Source: Gammaproteobacteria bacterium
Lineage (GTDB): Bacteria > Pseudomonadota > Gammaproteobacteria > GCA-002705445 > GCA-002716945
Assembly (NCBI GenBank): GCA_002701705.1
Contig: NZWU01000001.1
Coordinates: 1 to 13,927 of the forward strand
Length of the DNA: 13,927 bases
Reading direction: 5' to 3'
This document shows positions 13,437 through 13,927 of the stretch, piece after piece; positions within the stretch are counted from its first letter, which is position 1, and each line of letters starts with the position of its first letter. Under the pieces are notes generated by a model. It saw nothing but the letters and a program-made list of their open reading frames with translations, made no database searches and was not told where the DNA came from. The position numbers and the translations under genes were made by a program.

Positions 13437-13927
13437 ATGAAAGACGGGCCATTGTTCAAATTAAGAATTCTATTAAAATCAATTGAGATTTTTAGGAACT
13501 GGTATTTGTACCCTCTAGTGTACTTTAATCTTACAAACAAACCCTTTGTGATTTTTGAAACTAAGACTGGTTTAAAATTGAAAATAAGAACAAAATCCAC
13601 TGATCTCATGGCACTAACTCATGTTTGGTTAATTGAAGAATATCATAACCCAGATTTTAAAATTAGTAATAATGATACTATTGTTGACGTTGGAGCACAT
13701 ATTGGATTATTTTCATTGTTTGCAGCACAATTTTGTAAAAAAGGGCAAGTTTTCTGTTTTGAACCAGTTAGTGACAATTATGAATTATTATTAGAAAATA
13801 TCAAACTGAATAATATAACAAATATTATTCCATTTAATTGCGCAGTTTCCCAAAATTCCTCAAAGGTTAAAATTTTCTTGAATGATGATCAATCAAGCCA
13901 TAGTATGTTTATTCCAAACTCAGAATC
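13437..13927 (+). CDS. FkbM-family SAM-dependent methyltransferase, N-terminal part (cut by window edge)
   Basis: The plus strand is open for 163 codons from the ATG at 13437 to the window edge. An in-frame TGA at 13428-13430 leaves no other upstream start. After an N-terminal region of about 80 residues the SAM-binding core appears: TIVDVGAHIGLFSLFAAQFC (81-100) is motif I (V-D-V-G-A-H-I-G), QVFCFEPVSDNYELLLENI (104-122) carries the acidic end of beta-2 (E109-P), and a stretch around NCAVSQNSS (134-142) follows as in FkbM proteins, which usually have A-V/A-x there. FkbM enzymes are O-methyltransferases common in polysaccharide and lipopolysaccharide loci, where they methylate sugar hydroxyls. 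Here the target would be a residue of the surface glycan. The C-terminus and target sugar are not visible. It is divergent from the SDR at 12404-13351. Confidence 0.88.
   Translation, partial: MKDGPLFKLRILLKSIEIFRNWYLYPLVYFNLTNKPFVIFETKTGLKLKIRTKSTDLMALTHVWLIEEYHNPDFKISNNDTIVDVGAHIGLFSLFAAQFCKKGQVFCFEPVSDNYELLLENIKLNNITNIIPFNCAVSQNSSKVKIFLNDDQSSHSMFIPNSE

Noticed and set aside
13385..13609. Minus-strand open frame of 74 codons
   Set aside because: It is antisense to the FkbM methyltransferase start and covers the divergent promoter gap; no motif or start signal.
1..13927. tRNA, rRNA, CRISPR array, IS element or prophage
   Set aside because: Reading both strands showed no cloverleaf, no regular spaced repeats, no transposase or integrase motifs and no terminal inverted repeats.

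Overview
The window is about 14 kb of very AT-rich DNA, dense with genes for making and assembling surface glycans. It looks archaeal, most likely a Thaumarchaeota/Nitrososphaerota (Nitrosopumilus-like) ammonia oxidiser. The grounds are the AT bias, the archaeal form of RmlA (LHGG-type nucleotide loop, long form with a left-handed beta-helix tail), dolichol-phosphate-type GT2 enzymes beside a GT-C membrane protein, and TATA-like boxes 25-29 bp in front of many start codons with no ribosome binding site, as expected for leaderless archaeal mRNAs. The taxonomic call is an inference from composition and gene style, not from a marker gene. No rRNA, tRNA, CRISPR array, IS element or integrase is visible.

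Layout, left to right. (1) Minus strand: the first 66 codons of a DPM-like GT2 (1-199), cut by the window edge. (2) Minus strand: rmlB then rmlA (2346 to 273), making dTDP-4-keto-6-deoxyglucose from glucose-1-phosphate. (3) Divergent plus strand: an RmlC-like cupin (2456-2920) overlapping a GT-B-type surface polysaccharide glycosyltransferase (to 4766). (4) Plus strand: a UDP-glucose dehydrogenase-type enzyme (4846-6162), a GH57-like glycosidase/transglycosylase without a signal peptide (6203-8482) and a GAE/GalE-type epimerase (8490-9461). (5) Minus strand: a complete dolichyl-phosphate glycosyltransferase-type GT2 (10353 to 9538), divergent from (6) a multi-pass GT-C protein on plus (10410-12392). 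(7) Minus strand: an extended SDR with an altered active site (13351 to 12404), divergent from (8) the first 163 codons of an FkbM-family methyltransferase on plus (13437 to the edge).

Together the genes suggest two nucleotide-sugar branches, a dTDP-6-deoxyhexose (rhamnose-like) branch and a UDP-glucuronate/galacturonate branch. These would feed cytoplasmic glycosyltransferases, a lipid-phosphate-sugar synthase and an external-face GT-C transferase, with sugar methylation by FkbM. The product would be an N-glycan or other S-layer/surface glycan. A recognisable RmlD reductase is missing from the window. No gene-free stretch exceeds about 110 bp. The most unusual items are the cytosolic GH57-like enzyme between two UDP-sugar genes, and the SDR at 12404-13351, whose catalytic lysine is an arginine and whose cofactor loop looks NADP-like.
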